64,000 bases of DNA from assembly GCF_000424185.1 (NCBI RefSeq), contig NZ_AUJK01000003.1:177705-241704 (forward strand), given 5' to 3'. The notes under the pieces are model-generated. The model was not told the DNA's origin, did not search any database, and saw only the letters and a program-made list of their open reading frames with translations. Below, in pieces: positions 9,087 to 18,157 of this stretch (position 1 is its first letter; each line of letters starts with the position of its first letter). The position numbers were made by a program, and so were the translations under genes. The DNA is from Prevotella sp. AGR2160 (GTDB lineage: Bacteria > Bacteroidota > Bacteroidia > Bacteroidales > Bacteroidaceae).

Positions 9087-10400
9087 ATGAGAAAATTTAC
9101 TTTTGTACTTGTTGCCGCATTTATGGCTGTATCAGCCCATGCGCAAGTTTCCCTGAAAGGCGCTGAATTTGAGCGCATGACAAATGGCGGTTTCGCCACA
9201 AGATTGGTTAAGGATAACGCACGTCCCTCTGCCGCACAGATGAAGAAGGTCGCAGAGGGTAAGGCCCTGCTGAAGTTAGCTGCTCCCCGTAAGGCTGACA
9301 CGAATGTGACGCTTGAGGATGCTTATGCAGTTTCCAGCCATACCTATGTCCCCAACAATGGTTTCTTCTCCGCTACGATGGCTCCTGCTGCTTACGCAGT
9401 AAGTGGCACAAAGATTTACTTTGACGCTTTCGGAGTTGGTGCCGGTATCGAGGGTAACATCATTTCCGGTGATAACCTGTTGACCAAGCAAGGTATTGCT
9501 GCCGACTCTGTCTACTTCGCACCCGATCAGACCCTTGGTCAGAATTCAAAGGGTACGGATATCAAGGTCTCCGGTTGTACCTACGACAATAATACGGGTG
9601 TGGCCAAGTATTCTGCTACAACGGCTATCACTGGCTATTACTTCTCTGCCACTAAAGAATTATATATCACTTCTATCGTAGGTGTTCAGGTCGACTCCCT
9701 CATCGCTGCCGGCGCAGATTTTGACTGTCAGCCCAAGTCTGAAATCGATGCCTATCTGAAGAAGGCGTCAGTGGATTATATTGATAATAAAGGTAATGAA
9801 AAAACTTTGAGTGCCTATGCCATTCCGTTCGAAAATGGTTACGCTGTCAAAGGCTTCGACTCAATGTTTGAGGACAGTTGGCTGATGTTTGGCTATAACA
9901 AGTCCGCTGACGGTAAGAGCTATGATACGACAGGAGGTACGGTAGAGGCTTTCTCTTATATTACCTCCGTTTCTTTATACAAGGATGAGACTAAAACGTC
10001 TACTTATGATGCCTACCTCGTACTTTATCCTTGCACAAAGGGAGATGATGGCCATTTTCATCCGGTTTCTACAGGCTTAGGCTTCACGGCAAGTACCGAC
10101 TCCAAGACGAATATTACAACGCTGGAGTCTGATGGTGAGTCGCTGTATGCGGCATTGGGTATTTGTCCTTATTACGCTGATGGCGAAGGCATCTACTACT
10201 ACTACAACGACTGGTCTATCACCATTACTGATGAGAGTGCTACAGCCATCAAGGGCATCACCTCCAATGCAACGGGTAAGAAGAGCGAGGCATACTTCGA
10301 CCTGCTCGGCCGCCGCGTGAGCAAGGATGCCAAGGGCGTGCTGATCAAGCGGACAGTGGCTGCTGACGGTTCCGTCTCCGCTCAGAAGATTGTAAAGTAA
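9087..10400 (+). CDS. secreted protein of unknown function with a sorting-like C-terminus
   Basis: This is a 437-residue protein with a signal peptide (residues 1-20, ending SAHAQ). I do not recognise a family for the body, which is beta-rich and acidic. The C-terminus reads EAYFDLLGRRVSKDAKGVLI and ends QKIVK. That resembles the tail of the next protein (YFTLDGRQVTKDYQGIVIVK, ending KKVVK) and the C-terminal domains of many Prevotella secreted proteins, where a YDLxGRxV motif precedes a short basic end. This suggests a shared export or surface-sorting signal, possibly type IX secretion; that is an inference. The start was chosen because the upstream alternative falls inside the promoter. The gene ends at a terminator. 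Confidence 0.7.
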   Translation: MRKFTFVLVAAFMAVSAHAQVSLKGAEFERMTNGGFATRLVKDNARPSAAQMKKVAEGKALLKLAAPRKADTNVTLEDAYAVSSHTYVPNNGFFSATMAPAAYAVSGTKIYFDAFGVGAGIEGNIISGDNLLTKQGIAADSVYFAPDQTLGQNSKGTDIKVSGCTYDNNTGVAKYSATTAITGYYFSATKELYITSIVGVQVDSLIAAGADFDCQPKSEIDAYLKKASVDYIDNKGNEKTLSAYAIPFENGYAVKGFDSMFEDSWLMFGYNKSADGKSYDTTGGTVEAFSYITSVSLYKDETKTSTYDAYLVLYPCTKGDDGHFHPVSTGLGFTASTDSKTNITTLESDGESLYAALGICPYYADGEGIYYYYNDWSITITDESATAIKGITSNATGKKSEAYFDLLGRRVSKDAKGVLIKRTVAADGSVSAQKIVK

Positions 10401-10423
10401 AGAAAATATTTTAACCTGACATA

Positions 10424-10460
10424 AGTCCACATACTTCTAGGGGTGTGTGGACTTTTTTTA
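10424..10460 (+). terminator. intrinsic terminator after the unknown secreted protein
   Basis: An 11-base stem (agtccacatac with gtgtgtggact, one mismatch) is followed by a run of seven T. Possible early starts of the next gene fall inside this hairpin or its tail, which favours the start at 10484. Confidence 0.85.
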
Positions 10461-10483
10461 TGAACAAAATAAGTTTCAGATTT

Positions 10484-12781
10484 ATGAAGAAAATACTTTT
10501 GGCCCTGTTGCTGATGCTCGTCATGGGCACACAATCCTGGGCCGTACCGGCTCTGCACCGCCTGCTGACGATGCGGCAGAGCGACGGCACAACCTTAAGT
10601 TATTATCTGTACGGTGATGAACACTTCTCCTTCCGTGCTACCGCGGATGGTGTCGTCGTGACCCCGAATGCCGCCGGCAGCCTCTGCTATGCCCGCTTGG
10701 AGAACAACCAGCTTGTGGCCTCGACGATGATCGCCCACAATGCTAACCTGCGCGGACAGGTGGAACAGACGTTCGTGAAGGGCTCTGATGCCGTACGCCT
10801 TGGTGAACAGAAGTTGGGACAGCTCGTCCAGGCCCGTCGGGCCGCCGCCCTGCCGCAGCTCTCCGCGAAGGGCGCGAAGGGCGCGAAGGCTCCCCGCCGT
10901 ATCGGTGCCTCCACCTCCGACGGTCTCGGCCGTGAAGGTTATGCCGCTGACGGCTGCGTGAGCAGTATCGGCGAGGTGAAGATTCCCGTCATCATGGTCA
11001 ACTTCAAGAACAAGAAGTTTAAGTCGACAACTACGGTCGATAAGATGACGCGTTATTATAATGAGAAAGGCTATTCCGAAGATCCTTATACCGTTGGTTC
11101 CGTGAAAGACTATTTTGAGAGCGTGAGCAACGGTAAGTTCCGTCCCACCTTTGTTGTCGTTGATTCCGTGACGCTCAATCGCAACTATTCCTATTATGGA
11201 GCAAATTCAAATACCTATGGCAAGGATTACAATGTGATGAAGTTCGTCCGGGAGGCCATAGAGAAGGCCGAGGATGATGGTGTAGACTTCTCTCCCTATA
11301 CCGTCAATGGCGAGATTCCTTTGATCTCTTTCTTCTATGCTGGTTACGGTGAGGCAACGGGAACGCCGAGCGGAGATGATCCCAATACGATCTGGCCTCA
11401 TGAGTTGAGTCTTAGTGATCTAAGAGATTATTATGAAGACTATAACGTCACGGCCGGCGGTTATGCCCTGAATGGCTATTTCGTCGGTAATGAGTTGAAC
11501 GGTGATAGTTGCCTGATGGGTATGGGCGTGTTCTGTCATGAGTTCGGCCATGCCCTCGGATTGCCCGACTGGTATGCCACCGATTATTCCTACGACGGTG
11601 ACTCTCCCTACGGTATGTTCTCCATCATGGACTCCGGTTGCTATTATCCCAATAACTACGCTACAGCGCCCGTGGGCTATACAGCTTATGAGAAGAGTTA
11701 CCTCGGCTGGCAGACACTCCCGGAGCTCGACGCCACACAGTCTGACACAGTCACGCTGACAGATCCTGCTGACGGCGATGACAACTTCGCGGCTGTCCTC
11801 CGCAATCCAAAGAACAATAAGGAGTATTATATCTTTGAGAACCGCCGCCCCTCAACGTGGTATCCTTCGGAACTCTCCGACGGCATGCTGGTGGAGCACA
11901 TCACTTATAATCAGGACGCCTGGAATAATGATACGCCCAACAACACGCAAAGTGCCAAGCGGGCCTATGTCGTGACAGCTGACGGTTCAACGATCGGCAG
12001 CGTCAATACCCCGGCATCTTTTGGCAGTAACGACCAGCTCTTCGGCAATGGCGTCAGCAAGATCAAGACCTTCAAGTGGTATGGCGGAAAAACGGATAAG
12101 ACGCGTTCCGTCAGCAAGGTCACGAAGCAAGATGACGGTACGGTGACATTCAATTTCAACTATGGCAAAGTCTATCCTAAAGATCAGGAGAAATACGTGA
12201 AGGTGACGTCTACTGACAGTCTCTATGACGGCGACAGCATCCTCATCGTCTGTGCGGACGCGGAGATGGCCATGGGATCCTTCAGCAATTATTCCTTCAC
12301 CGGTGTCGACATCGTACTGAATGATGGCGGTGACAGCGTGTATGTCGATCCCGCCTGCTGGACCTTCACACTGAAGAATGTCGGCGACTCTGCCTGGCAG
12401 ATCACGCGCGACGATGGTTGGATCTCCGGTCTCAGTTCGCTGTTGAAATATGGTACGACGGAGGGTAACAAGGCCATAGCGAAGATCTCCTTCGACGACA
12501 GTGGCAATGCCCTCATCTCCTTCATCGGTGTTGCCAATAAGAAGATCAGCTTCTACAACGCCACAAATCGCTTCAGCATGAAGACCACCGACAATGCGCC
12601 CGTCCAGCTCTTCAAGCGTCCTTCGAAGAAGCCAGAGGCGACGGCTATCCTCGGCGTTGCTCAAACGTCAACGCCGACTCATCCTCAGTACTTTACCCTC
12701 GATGGCCGCCAAGTGACCAAGGATTATCAGGGTATCGTGATCGTGAAAGAAGGGAATGTTGTGAAAAAAGTAGTGAAATAG
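10484..12781 (+). CDS. secreted M6-family metalloprotease
   Basis: This 765-residue secreted zinc protease has a signal peptide at 1-20 (ending QSWA). The catalytic motif HEFGHALGLPD is at residues 352-362, giving zinc ligands H352, H356 and probably D362, with E353 as the general base; this HExxHxxGxxD form is that of the M6 (immune inhibitor A-like) peptidases. A beta-rich region follows, and the last 30 residues (TLDGRQVTKDYQGIVIVK, ending KKVVK) resemble the tail of the upstream protein. It probably acts outside the cell on host or dietary protein. The methionine at 10460 is an alternative start, but it sits in the tail of the preceding terminator. A GC-rich hairpin at 12785-12806 follows the stop. 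Confidence 0.88.
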   Translation: MKKILLALLLMLVMGTQSWAVPALHRLLTMRQSDGTTLSYYLYGDEHFSFRATADGVVVTPNAAGSLCYARLENNQLVASTMIAHNANLRGQVEQTFVKGSDAVRLGEQKLGQLVQARRAAALPQLSAKGAKGAKAPRRIGASTSDGLGREGYAADGCVSSIGEVKIPVIMVNFKNKKFKSTTTVDKMTRYYNEKGYSEDPYTVGSVKDYFESVSNGKFRPTFVVVDSVTLNRNYSYYGANSNTYGKDYNVMKFVREAIEKAEDDGVDFSPYTVNGEIPLISFFYAGYGEATGTPSGDDPNTIWPHELSLSDLRDYYEDYNVTAGGYALNGYFVGNELNGDSCLMGMGVFCHEFGHALGLPDWYATDYSYDGDSPYGMFSIMDSGCYYPNNYATAPVGYTAYEKSYLGWQTLPELDATQSDTVTLTDPADGDDNFAAVLRNPKNNKEYYIFENRRPSTWYPSELSDGMLVEHITYNQDAWNNDTPNNTQSAKRAYVVTADGSTIGSVNTPASFGSNDQLFGNGVSKIKTFKWYGGKTDKTRSVSKVTKQDDGTVTFNFNYGKVYPKDQEKYVKVTSTDSLYDGDSILIVCADAEMAMGSFSNYSFTGVDIVLNDGGDSVYVDPACWTFTLKNVGDSAWQITRDDGWISGLSSLLKYGTTEGNKAIAKISFDDSGNALISFIGVANKKISFYNATNRFSMKTTDNAPVQLFKRPSKKPEATAILGVAQTSTPTHPQYFTLDGRQVTKDYQGIVIVKEGNVVKKVVK

Positions 12782-13246
12782 TAGGTGGCCGCCATGTTGC
12801 GGCCACGCACCCGCTGTAATTTTAATACTTATTAACGCTGAAAAATGCCGGTTTCAGATTTCGGTTTTAGCCTGTTTTCGAACTTTCTGAGACCGGTTTT
12901 CGGCTTTTGTGACTTCTGTTCCCAACAGAATTTTCTCTGCTTCGTGCATAATTTTATAAACATCGTGTTTATGAAATTCTCTACGATAGTTACGCACGTA
13001 AATACCCTGCATAATCATCTATTTTCAGCACCATTTTTCCTATACTTTTGACTATTTATGCGCATAATTATACGGACGCTTAGAAGTCTTATTTTAGTGC
13101 ATTGATTATCAGTGGGTTACAAAATACCCGTAATTCCCGTATTTCCGTCCGGTCGGTTTCCGCCGCCATTTGCGCCATTTAAAATCCTTTACTTTTAAGA
13201 TTTGTTTACATTTTTGTCATCACATCAATGATCATCAATAAGAGGA
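12782..13246. other. 465-base intergenic stretch with no gene that I can support
   Basis: It holds a short hairpin directly after the metalloprotease gene (gtggccgc with gcggccac, 12785-12806, without a T run) and a palindrome ttatgcgcataa. Open frames here (for example 68 codons at 12845) have F-rich, low-complexity content and no start signal. It may be decayed mobile-element DNA, because the gene fragment beside it is also broken. Confidence 0.5.
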
Positions 13247-13561
13247 TCATTCGTATCTCGCGTTTTTTCGTCTCAGCCAACGGGCAAAGAAACGGTCGTA
13301 GACGAGATAGGTGTTGTCCTGCTTGTAGACAAACTCGCGGTTGACGAGAACCGTCAGGGCAATGCTGATACTGCTGGGCGCGGGAAGCCGGTAACGGGAG
13401 ATAAACTCCATGGAAGTGACCGACTTCACGCGCCCTTCTTGTGCAATGGCGGAGAGAAGGGCGGCCTGATTGTCGGTCAAACTCTCGTAATAGCTGTTGA
13501 AAGCTACATCCTGCTCATCCACCAGTTCTTCAATCGTTTGATCAAATGACGAAAGGATTAT
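13247..13561 (-). pseudogene. C-terminal remnant of an AAA ATPase with winged helix
   Basis: The open frame starts directly after a stop at 13562-13564, with no plausible start codon near the end of the fragment. It encodes about 104 residues. The sequence (FDQTIEELVDEQ, then YYESLTDNQAALLSAIAQEG, then SSISIALTVLVNREFVYK, then YLVYDRFFARWLRR) corresponds to the C-terminal winged-helix part of the archaeal-type ATPases common in Prevotella and Bacteroides. The Walker A and B domains are missing. It is best read as a degraded gene. A small stand-alone winged-helix protein starting at the GTG at 13522 is possible but less likely. Confidence 0.7.
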
Positions 13562-13660
13562 TCAGTTTTTTCATATTTCCCGTTTCATGTTTTATGAAAT
13601 ATCCGTTTGCGGATATAGGTAAAAATTGGTGCGCAGACAAATTATTCCCATGATTTTTTG

Positions 13661-13668
13661 TAATTTTG
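13661..13668 (+). promoter_or_regulatory. -7 box for the SGNH hydrolase gene
   Basis: TAATTTTG lies 60 bases before the start codon. No clear TTTG is found at the -33 position, so it is a weaker call. Confidence 0.5.
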
Positions 13669-13681
13669 CAGGTTGGTAGGG

Positions 13682-13708
13682 GCGGAACATGATGAATCAT
13701 GTCCTTAC
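13682..13708. repeat. palindromic repeat family A, copy 2
   Basis: It reads gcggaacatgatgaatcatg and then tccttac. It lies between the promoter and the start codon of the SGNH hydrolase gene, so it should be in the leader RNA. Confidence 0.8.
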
Positions 13709-13728
13709 AATGTAAAAAGATTGGGAAA

Positions 13729-14943
13729 ATGAAAAAACTCTTGCTATTGATTCTCGGGTGTGTGCTGGCGCTGACAGCCACGGCACAGCCGACCTCCCTG
13801 CGCGGCGTCACGGGACGCCACTGGGTGGGGACCTGGGCCACGGCGATACAACCCGTGGTGAAATCCTTCATGCCTTACAACAACTGCATGACGAACCGGT
13901 CGGTCAGACAGGTCGTGAAAGTCTCTATCGGTGGTAATGTCGTACGGCTGAAGATCTCCAACGAACTGTCGACGGAGCCCCTCGTCATCCGCAGTGTCTA
14001 TATCGCCCCGGCCCTGGAGGGTGCGGCCATCGTGCCAAAGGAGGCCCGTTATCTGCAGTTTGGCAAGAAATATAAGGTCACGATCCCCGCTGGTAAGGCC
14101 GTGTGGAGCGATGCCCTCAGTTTCCCGCTGAAGGCCCTCAGCCGCCTCGCCATCACGATCAACTATACGAAGGCTCCCGTGGTGCCGACAGTCCACATGG
14201 GTTCCCGTACGACCTCTTATATCGTCAAGGGCTGTACGAATGCCCACAGCAGTTTCGCCAAGGCCTTCCGGGAGGAGCACTGGTTTAATATCGCCGCCCT
14301 CGATGTCTACGACTTCCAGGCCTCTGCCGTCGCCATCATCGGCAACTCCATCACCGACGGAAAGAACTCCACCGACAACGCGCAGAACCGCTGGCCCGAC
14401 ATCCTCTCGGAGACGCTGCAGAAGAAATATAAGAAGACCGATCTCGGCATCCTCAACCTCGGCATCGGCAACAACCGCGTGGCGACCACCGGTGGCTTCG
14501 GCTATCCCGCGAAGACCCGTTTCGACCATGACATCCTCGAGCAGAGCGGTGTCTCCGCCGTCGTCATCTTCGAGGGTATCAACGATATCGGCAATGCTCG
14601 CACGGGAGAGTCGGAGGCCGTGGCGCAACTGTTGATCCGCTCCTATGAGGAGATGATCAAGAAAGCCCGTGAGCATCATCTGAAGGTATACCTCGGTACG
14701 ATCACGCCGATGAAGGGCTGTGGCGTGTACTATAACCTCTTCCATGAGGCTGCCCGCGAACAGGTCAACGAATGGATCCGCAAGCAGAGGGGCCGTGTCG
14801 ACGGCATCCTCGACTTCGATGAGCTCCTCCGGGACCGTGAGGAGCCCCACCAGCTCAAGCGGGAGTACCAGAGCGACTGGCTGCACCCGAACCCCGAGGG
14901 GTACCGGGTTATGGGGGAGTATGCGGCTTCTGTGCTCAAATAG
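13729..14943 (+). CDS. secreted SGNH/GDSL-family hydrolase
   Basis: This 404-residue secreted esterase or lipase-like enzyme has a signal peptide at 1-20 (ending ATAQ). The SGNH blocks are visible. Block I is IGNSITDG with the nucleophile Ser207, an oxyanion-type GIGNNR block follows, block III is GIND with N285, and the catalytic pair is D383 and H386 in DWLHPNPEGY. A beta-sandwich domain of about 180 residues precedes the hydrolase domain, as in Bacteroidetes proteins that deacetylate or de-esterify plant glycans. The substrate is not determined. The start at 13729 is chosen because it begins the signal peptide; an in-frame upstream codon would add ten residues encoded partly by repeat A. 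Confidence 0.9.
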   Translation: MKKLLLLILGCVLALTATAQPTSLRGVTGRHWVGTWATAIQPVVKSFMPYNNCMTNRSVRQVVKVSIGGNVVRLKISNELSTEPLVIRSVYIAPALEGAAIVPKEARYLQFGKKYKVTIPAGKAVWSDALSFPLKALSRLAITINYTKAPVVPTVHMGSRTTSYIVKGCTNAHSSFAKAFREEHWFNIAALDVYDFQASAVAIIGNSITDGKNSTDNAQNRWPDILSETLQKKYKKTDLGILNLGIGNNRVATTGGFGYPAKTRFDHDILEQSGVSAVVIFEGINDIGNARTGESEAVAQLLIRSYEEMIKKAREHHLKVYLGTITPMKGCGVYYNLFHEAAREQVNEWIRKQRGRVDGILDFDELLRDREEPHQLKREYQSDWLHPNPEGYRVMGEYAASVLK

Positions 14944-14946
14944 CTA

Positions 14947-14986
14947 CCTTGCGCTTGCAAAGCGCAAGCACGGAACGGCAGGCCAT
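14947..14986. repeat. palindromic repeat family C, copy 1
   Basis: The core cttgcgcttgcaaagcgcaa forms a 9-base stem with a three-base loop, followed by the shared tail acggcaggccat. It starts four bases after the hydrolase stop codon. Confidence 0.85.
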
Positions 14987-14993
14987 TCAACAA

Positions 14994-15070
14994 TTCCGTG
15001 TGAATCCGTGTTATCCGTTGCAATAAAAAATCCGCGGCATCCGTTGCAAAATTATCGGGCATATCCGTGG
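14994..15070. repeat. degenerate short repeats based on atccgtg/atccgttgcaa
   Basis: Units are at 14994, 15003, 15012, 15029, 15038 and 15061. The longest exact pair is atccgttgcaa (15013 and 15039). They fill the space upstream of the gpmI promoter. Confidence 0.6.
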
Positions 15071-15089
15071 CTATATCAATTTTTTTCCT

Positions 15090-15097
15090 TACTTTTG
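15090..15097 (+). promoter_or_regulatory. -7 box of gpmI
   Basis: TACTTTTG lies 37 bases before the gpmI start. The -33 box is not clear. Confidence 0.55.
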
Positions 15098-15134
15098 CAA
15101 CACAGAAAAGAACAACAACAAAAATATAAAAATT

Positions 15135-16655
15135 ATGGCAAAGAAAGCACTTCTGATGATCCTCGATGGATGGGGAATCGGTAAACATGACAAGGGTGAC
15201 GTGATCTATAACACGCCGACACCTTATCTCGACTATCTCAATGCTGTGTCCGCTCACTCACAGCTCCAGGCTTCCGGCGAGAATGTCGGTCTCCCTGACG
15301 GACAGATGGGTAACTCCGAGGTCGGCCACCTCAATATCGGTGCCGGTCGTATCGTCTTCCAGGACCTCGTGAAGATCAACAAGGCCTGCGAGAGCGGCAG
15401 CATCCTGAAGAACCAGGAGGTCATCAACGCCTTCAGCTACGCGCAGAAGACGGGCAAGAAACTGCATATCATGGGTCTCACCTCTACCGGTGGCGTCCAC
15501 TCCTCTCTGAACCATTTCTTCAAGTTCCTGGAGATCGGTAAGGAGTACAACCTGAAGAATGTCTTCGTACACTGTTTTATGGATGGCCGTGACACTGATC
15601 CGAAGAGCGGCAAGGGTTTCATCGCTGACATGCAGAAGCACTGTGAGGCCAACGGCGCACATATCGCCAGCATCGTCGGTCGTTTCTACGCCATGGACCG
15701 TGACAAGCGCTGGAACCGCGTGAAAGAGGCCTATGACCTTCTCGTAGAGGCTAAGGGTAAGCAGGCCAAGGATATGGTCCAGGCCATGCAGGAGAGCTAT
15801 GACGAGGGCGTAACGGATGAGTTCATCAAGCCGATCAACAACGCCAATGTCGACGGTACGATCCAGGAGGGTGATGTCATCATCTTCATGAACTTCCGTA
15901 ACGACCGTGCCCGTGAGCTCACCTATGTGCTGACACAGAAAGATATGCCGGAAGAGGGCATGCATACCATCAAGGACCTGCAGTACTACTGCATGACACC
16001 GTATGATGCCAACTTCACAGGCGTGCACATCCTCTTCCCGAAGGAGAACGTGAAGGATACCCTCGGTGAGTATCTCTCCCGCCTGGGCAAGAAGCAGCTG
16101 CATACCGCAGAGACGGAGAAGTACGCTCATGTGACGTTCTTCTTCAATGGTGGCCGTGAGGAGCCGTTCCCCGGTGAGGACCGTATCCTCGTACACTCTC
16201 CGAAGGTCGCTACCTATGACCTGCAGCCGGAGATGAGTGCCTTCGAGGTGAAGGACAAGCTCGTCGGTGCCATCAACACGCAGCAGTACGACTTCATCGT
16301 CGTCAACTTCGCCAATGGTGATATGGTCGGTCATACGGGTATCTATCATGCCATCGCCAAGGCTGTCGTCGCTGTTGACCAGTGTGTCAAGGAGGTCATC
16401 GAGGCTGCCAAGGCCAACGACTATGAGGCTATCATCATCGCAGACCACGGTAATGCCGACCATGCCATCAATGAGGATGGAACGCCGAATACCGCGCACT
16501 CCCTGAACCCCGTGCCATTCATCTATGTGACGAACAACAACAGCGCAAAGGTCAAGGACGGTCGTCTGGCTGATGTCGCTCCCTCTATCCTGCATATCAT
16601 GGGCCTTGAACAGCCTGAGGATATGACGGGTGAGTGCCTGATTGAGGATAAATAA
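15135..16655 (+). CDS. gpmI: 2,3-bisphosphoglycerate-independent phosphoglycerate mutase
   Basis: This enzyme interconverts 3- and 2-phosphoglycerate in glycolysis and gluconeogenesis, in the cytoplasm, using two manganese ions. It is 506 residues, the usual length. The N-terminal metal site starts with LMILDGWG. The phosphorylated serine is Ser61 in [13 protein letters not shown]. The second metal site is visible as [11 protein letters not shown] and [12 protein letters not shown] near the C-terminus. It has its own promoter. Repeat B1 starts nine bases after the stop. Confidence 0.97.
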   Translation: MAKKALLMILDGWGIGKHDKGDVIYNTPTPYLDYLNAVSAHSQLQASGENVGLPDGQMGNSEVGHLNIGAGRIVFQDLVKINKACESGSILKNQEVINAFSYAQKTGKKLHIMGLTSTGGVHSSLNHFFKFLEIGKEYNLKNVFVHCFMDGRDTDPKSGKGFIADMQKHCEANGAHIASIVGRFYAMDRDKRWNRVKEAYDLLVEAKGKQAKDMVQAMQESYDEGVTDEFIKPINNANVDGTIQEGDVIIFMNFRNDRARELTYVLTQKDMPEEGMHTIKDLQYYCMTPYDANFTGVHILFPKENVKDTLGEYLSRLGKKQLHTAETEKYAHVTFFFNGGREEPFPGEDRILVHSPKVATYDLQPEMSAFEVKDKLVGAINTQQYDFIVVNFANGDMVGHTGIYHAIAKAVVAVDQCVKEVIEAAKANDYEAIIIADHGNADHAINEDGTPNTAHSLNPVPFIYVTNNNSAKVKDGRLADVAPSILHIMGLEQPEDMTGECLIEDK

Positions 16656-16663
16656 TCACCCAC

Positions 16664-16781
16664 TTGCAGGGGCCGGCCCTTGTGGCGGCCTGTCGGCGGA
16701 ACGCCGAATCGGACGGGGAATAATCTCCCCATTGTGAATGCCGTACCGGCATCGGGCCGCCACAAGGGCCGGCCCCTGCAA
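16664..16781. repeat. inverted-repeat element family B, copy 1
   Basis: Perfect 27-base inverted arms (16664-16690 and 16755-16781) begin ttgcaggggccggcccttgt. The core holds two smaller palindromes (tcggcggaacgccga and aatgccgtaccggcat) around a unique spacer. The core is in the opposite orientation to copies 2 and 3. Confidence 0.9.
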
Positions 16782-16800
16782 AGGGATGAATATGAATATT

Positions 16801-17466
16801 ATGAACGTTAAGATCGAAGAATCGTGGCGTCGTGAGATCGGTGATGAATTTGACAAGCAATACTTCATCGATCTCACGAATTTTGTCCGGGAGGAGTATC
16901 TGCACCAACAGTGCTTCCCTCCCGGACATTTGATTTTCAATGCCTTCAACCTCTGTCCCTTCGATGAGGTAAAGGTCGTCATCATTGGACAAGACCCCTA
17001 TCATGAGATGGGACAGGCCATGGGACTCTCGTTTTCCGTGCCCGACGGCGTGATGATGCCGCCGTCGCTCATCAATATCTTCAAGGAGATCAATATGGAC
17101 CTCGGGACACCGATGCCGAAGAACGGCGACCTCACACGTTGGGCCAAACAGGGTGTGCTGCTCCTCAACGCTACCCTCACCGTCCGTGCCCACCAGGCCG
17201 GCAGTCATCAGCGCCGCGGCTGGGAGGAGTTCACCGATGCCGCCATCCAAGCGCTGAACCGTGACCGTGACCACCTCGTGTTTATCCTCTGGGGTGGTTA
17301 TGCCCGTTCGAAGGTGAAGTTCATCGACCAGAGCCGCCATCTCGTCCTTCAGAGTGTCCATCCGTCGCCCCTCTCCGCCAACCGTGGCGGGTGGTTCGGC
17401 AATCACCATTTCTCCCGGTGTAATGAGTATCTGAAGGCCAACGGGATTAAACCTATTGAATGGTAA
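16801..17466 (+). CDS. ung: uracil-DNA glycosylase, family 1
   Basis: This enzyme removes uracil from DNA as the first step of base-excision repair. At 221 residues it is normal for the family. The catalytic water-activating motif GQDPYH is at residues 63-68 (Asp65), and the uracil-binding and DNA-intercalation motif is HPSPLSANRGGWFG near the C-terminus. LFNAFNLCPFDEV-like residues (IFNAFNLCPFDEVKVVIIG) match Bacteroides Ung as I recall it. I chose the start MNVKIEESW; in-frame ATGs at 16786 and 16792 would add five or three residues, and the longer open frame is only repeat B read through. The next gene overlaps or follows the stop by two bases. Confidence 0.96.
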   Translation: MNVKIEESWRREIGDEFDKQYFIDLTNFVREEYLHQQCFPPGHLIFNAFNLCPFDEVKVVIIGQDPYHEMGQAMGLSFSVPDGVMMPPSLINIFKEINMDLGTPMPKNGDLTRWAKQGVLLLNATLTVRAHQAGSHQRRGWEEFTDAAIQALNRDRDHLVFILWGGYARSKVKFIDQSRHLVLQSVHPSPLSANRGGWFGNHHFSRCNEYLKANGIKPIEW

Positions 17467-17468
17467 TT

Positions 17469-18056
17469 ATGAACAAGGAACTGCATATACTACAGATTAG
17501 AGACGTGCTCGTGTCACCGGATATTTTCACGGTGAAATTCTGCTGTGACCTCGACGCCTGTCATGGACAGTGTTGCGTGGAGGGCGACGCGGGGGCTCCC
17601 GTGACCCTCGACGAGATCGGGGAAATCGAGCATGTCCTCGATACCGTCTGGCCCGACCTCAGCGCCTCGGGACAGGCTGCCATCGACAAACAAGGCGTGG
17701 CCTATACGGACCGCGACGGGGAACTCGTGACGAGTATCGTGGGCAACAAAGACTGCGTCTTCACGTGCTATGAGAAGGACTGTTGTCTGTGTGCCTTAGA
17801 GCGTGCTTACCGCGCCGGGAAAACGAAATGGTGCAAGCCCATCTCCTGTGCTCTTTATCCTCTTAGAGAGAAATATTTCGGTAACCATACGTGGGGACTG
17901 AACTATCATGAGTGGGACATCTGTAAACCGGCGCTGAAGAAGGGCAAGGAGCTCGACCTGCCGCTGTATCAATTCCTAAAGGGGCCGCTGACGCGGCGCT
18001 TCGGAGAGGAATGGTATCAGGAGTTGTGCGAGGTGGCGGAGCAGATCCTGGCGTAA
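17469..18056 (+). CDS. DUF3109-family cysteine-rich protein
   Basis: This 195-residue protein has many cysteines in pairs: CCDLDACHGQCC near residue 25, CVFTCYEKDCCLC at about 98, then CKPISCALYP and a late Cys in WDICKP. The pattern suggests a bound metal or Fe-S cluster, as in YkgJ-like and DUF3109 proteins. The motif CCVEGDAGAPVTLDEI is characteristic of DUF3109 in Bacteroidetes. The function is unknown. It is translationally close to ung (the start is two bases after the ung stop; an alternative ATG at 17460 overlaps ung), so the two genes share a transcript. Confidence 0.82.
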   Translation: MNKELHILQIRDVLVSPDIFTVKFCCDLDACHGQCCVEGDAGAPVTLDEIGEIEHVLDTVWPDLSASGQAAIDKQGVAYTDRDGELVTSIVGNKDCVFTCYEKDCCLCALERAYRAGKTKWCKPISCALYPLREKYFGNHTWGLNYHEWDICKPALKKGKELDLPLYQFLKGPLTRRFGEEWYQELCEVAEQILA

Positions 18057-18094
18057 TAAAAATGGCTACGGGGCCTGCTTTGACATTGGCACCT

Positions 18095-18134
18095 CCTTGC
18101 GCTTGCAAAGCGCAAGCACACGACGGCAGGCCAT
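18095..18134. repeat. palindromic repeat family C, copy 2
   Basis: The same core as copy 1 (ccttgcgcttgcaaagcgca) and tail acgacggcaggccat. Here the outer sequences ggcctgc (18072) and gcaggcc (18126) also pair, so the full element may be about 60 bases. It lies between two convergent genes. Confidence 0.85.
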
Positions 18135-18157
18135 CCAACAGACCATCCAACATGGCA

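Noticed and set aside
12785..12806. Hairpin after the metalloprotease gene as a terminator
   Set aside because: It has a good stem but no T run, so it was not listed as a separate terminator.
12845..13051. 68-codon open frame on the plus strand
   Set aside because: F- and S-rich low-complexity translation, no promoter near it, and no similarity recognised. It lies in the gene-poor stretch.
14994..15070. Possible CRISPR array in the short repeats
   Set aside because: Units are 7-12 bases and degenerate, with no regular spacers and no cas genes nearby.
15258..16595. Long antisense frame over gpmI (445 codons)
   Set aside because: GC-rich codon use makes long shadow frames. The composition is V/L/D/T-rich and matches no family, while the sense gene is complete. 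Similar shadows lie over gyrB, sufS and pnp.
16738..16800. Longer ung start reading through repeat B
   Set aside because: The added residues (ATRAGPCKG) come from the repeat arm and recur at other repeat copies; MNVKIEESW is the conserved start.
16981..17030. Unusual residues after GQDPYH in Ung (EMGQAMGLSFS)
   Set aside because: The catalytic Asp and His are present and the rest of the protein is normal, so this is taken as ordinary variation.
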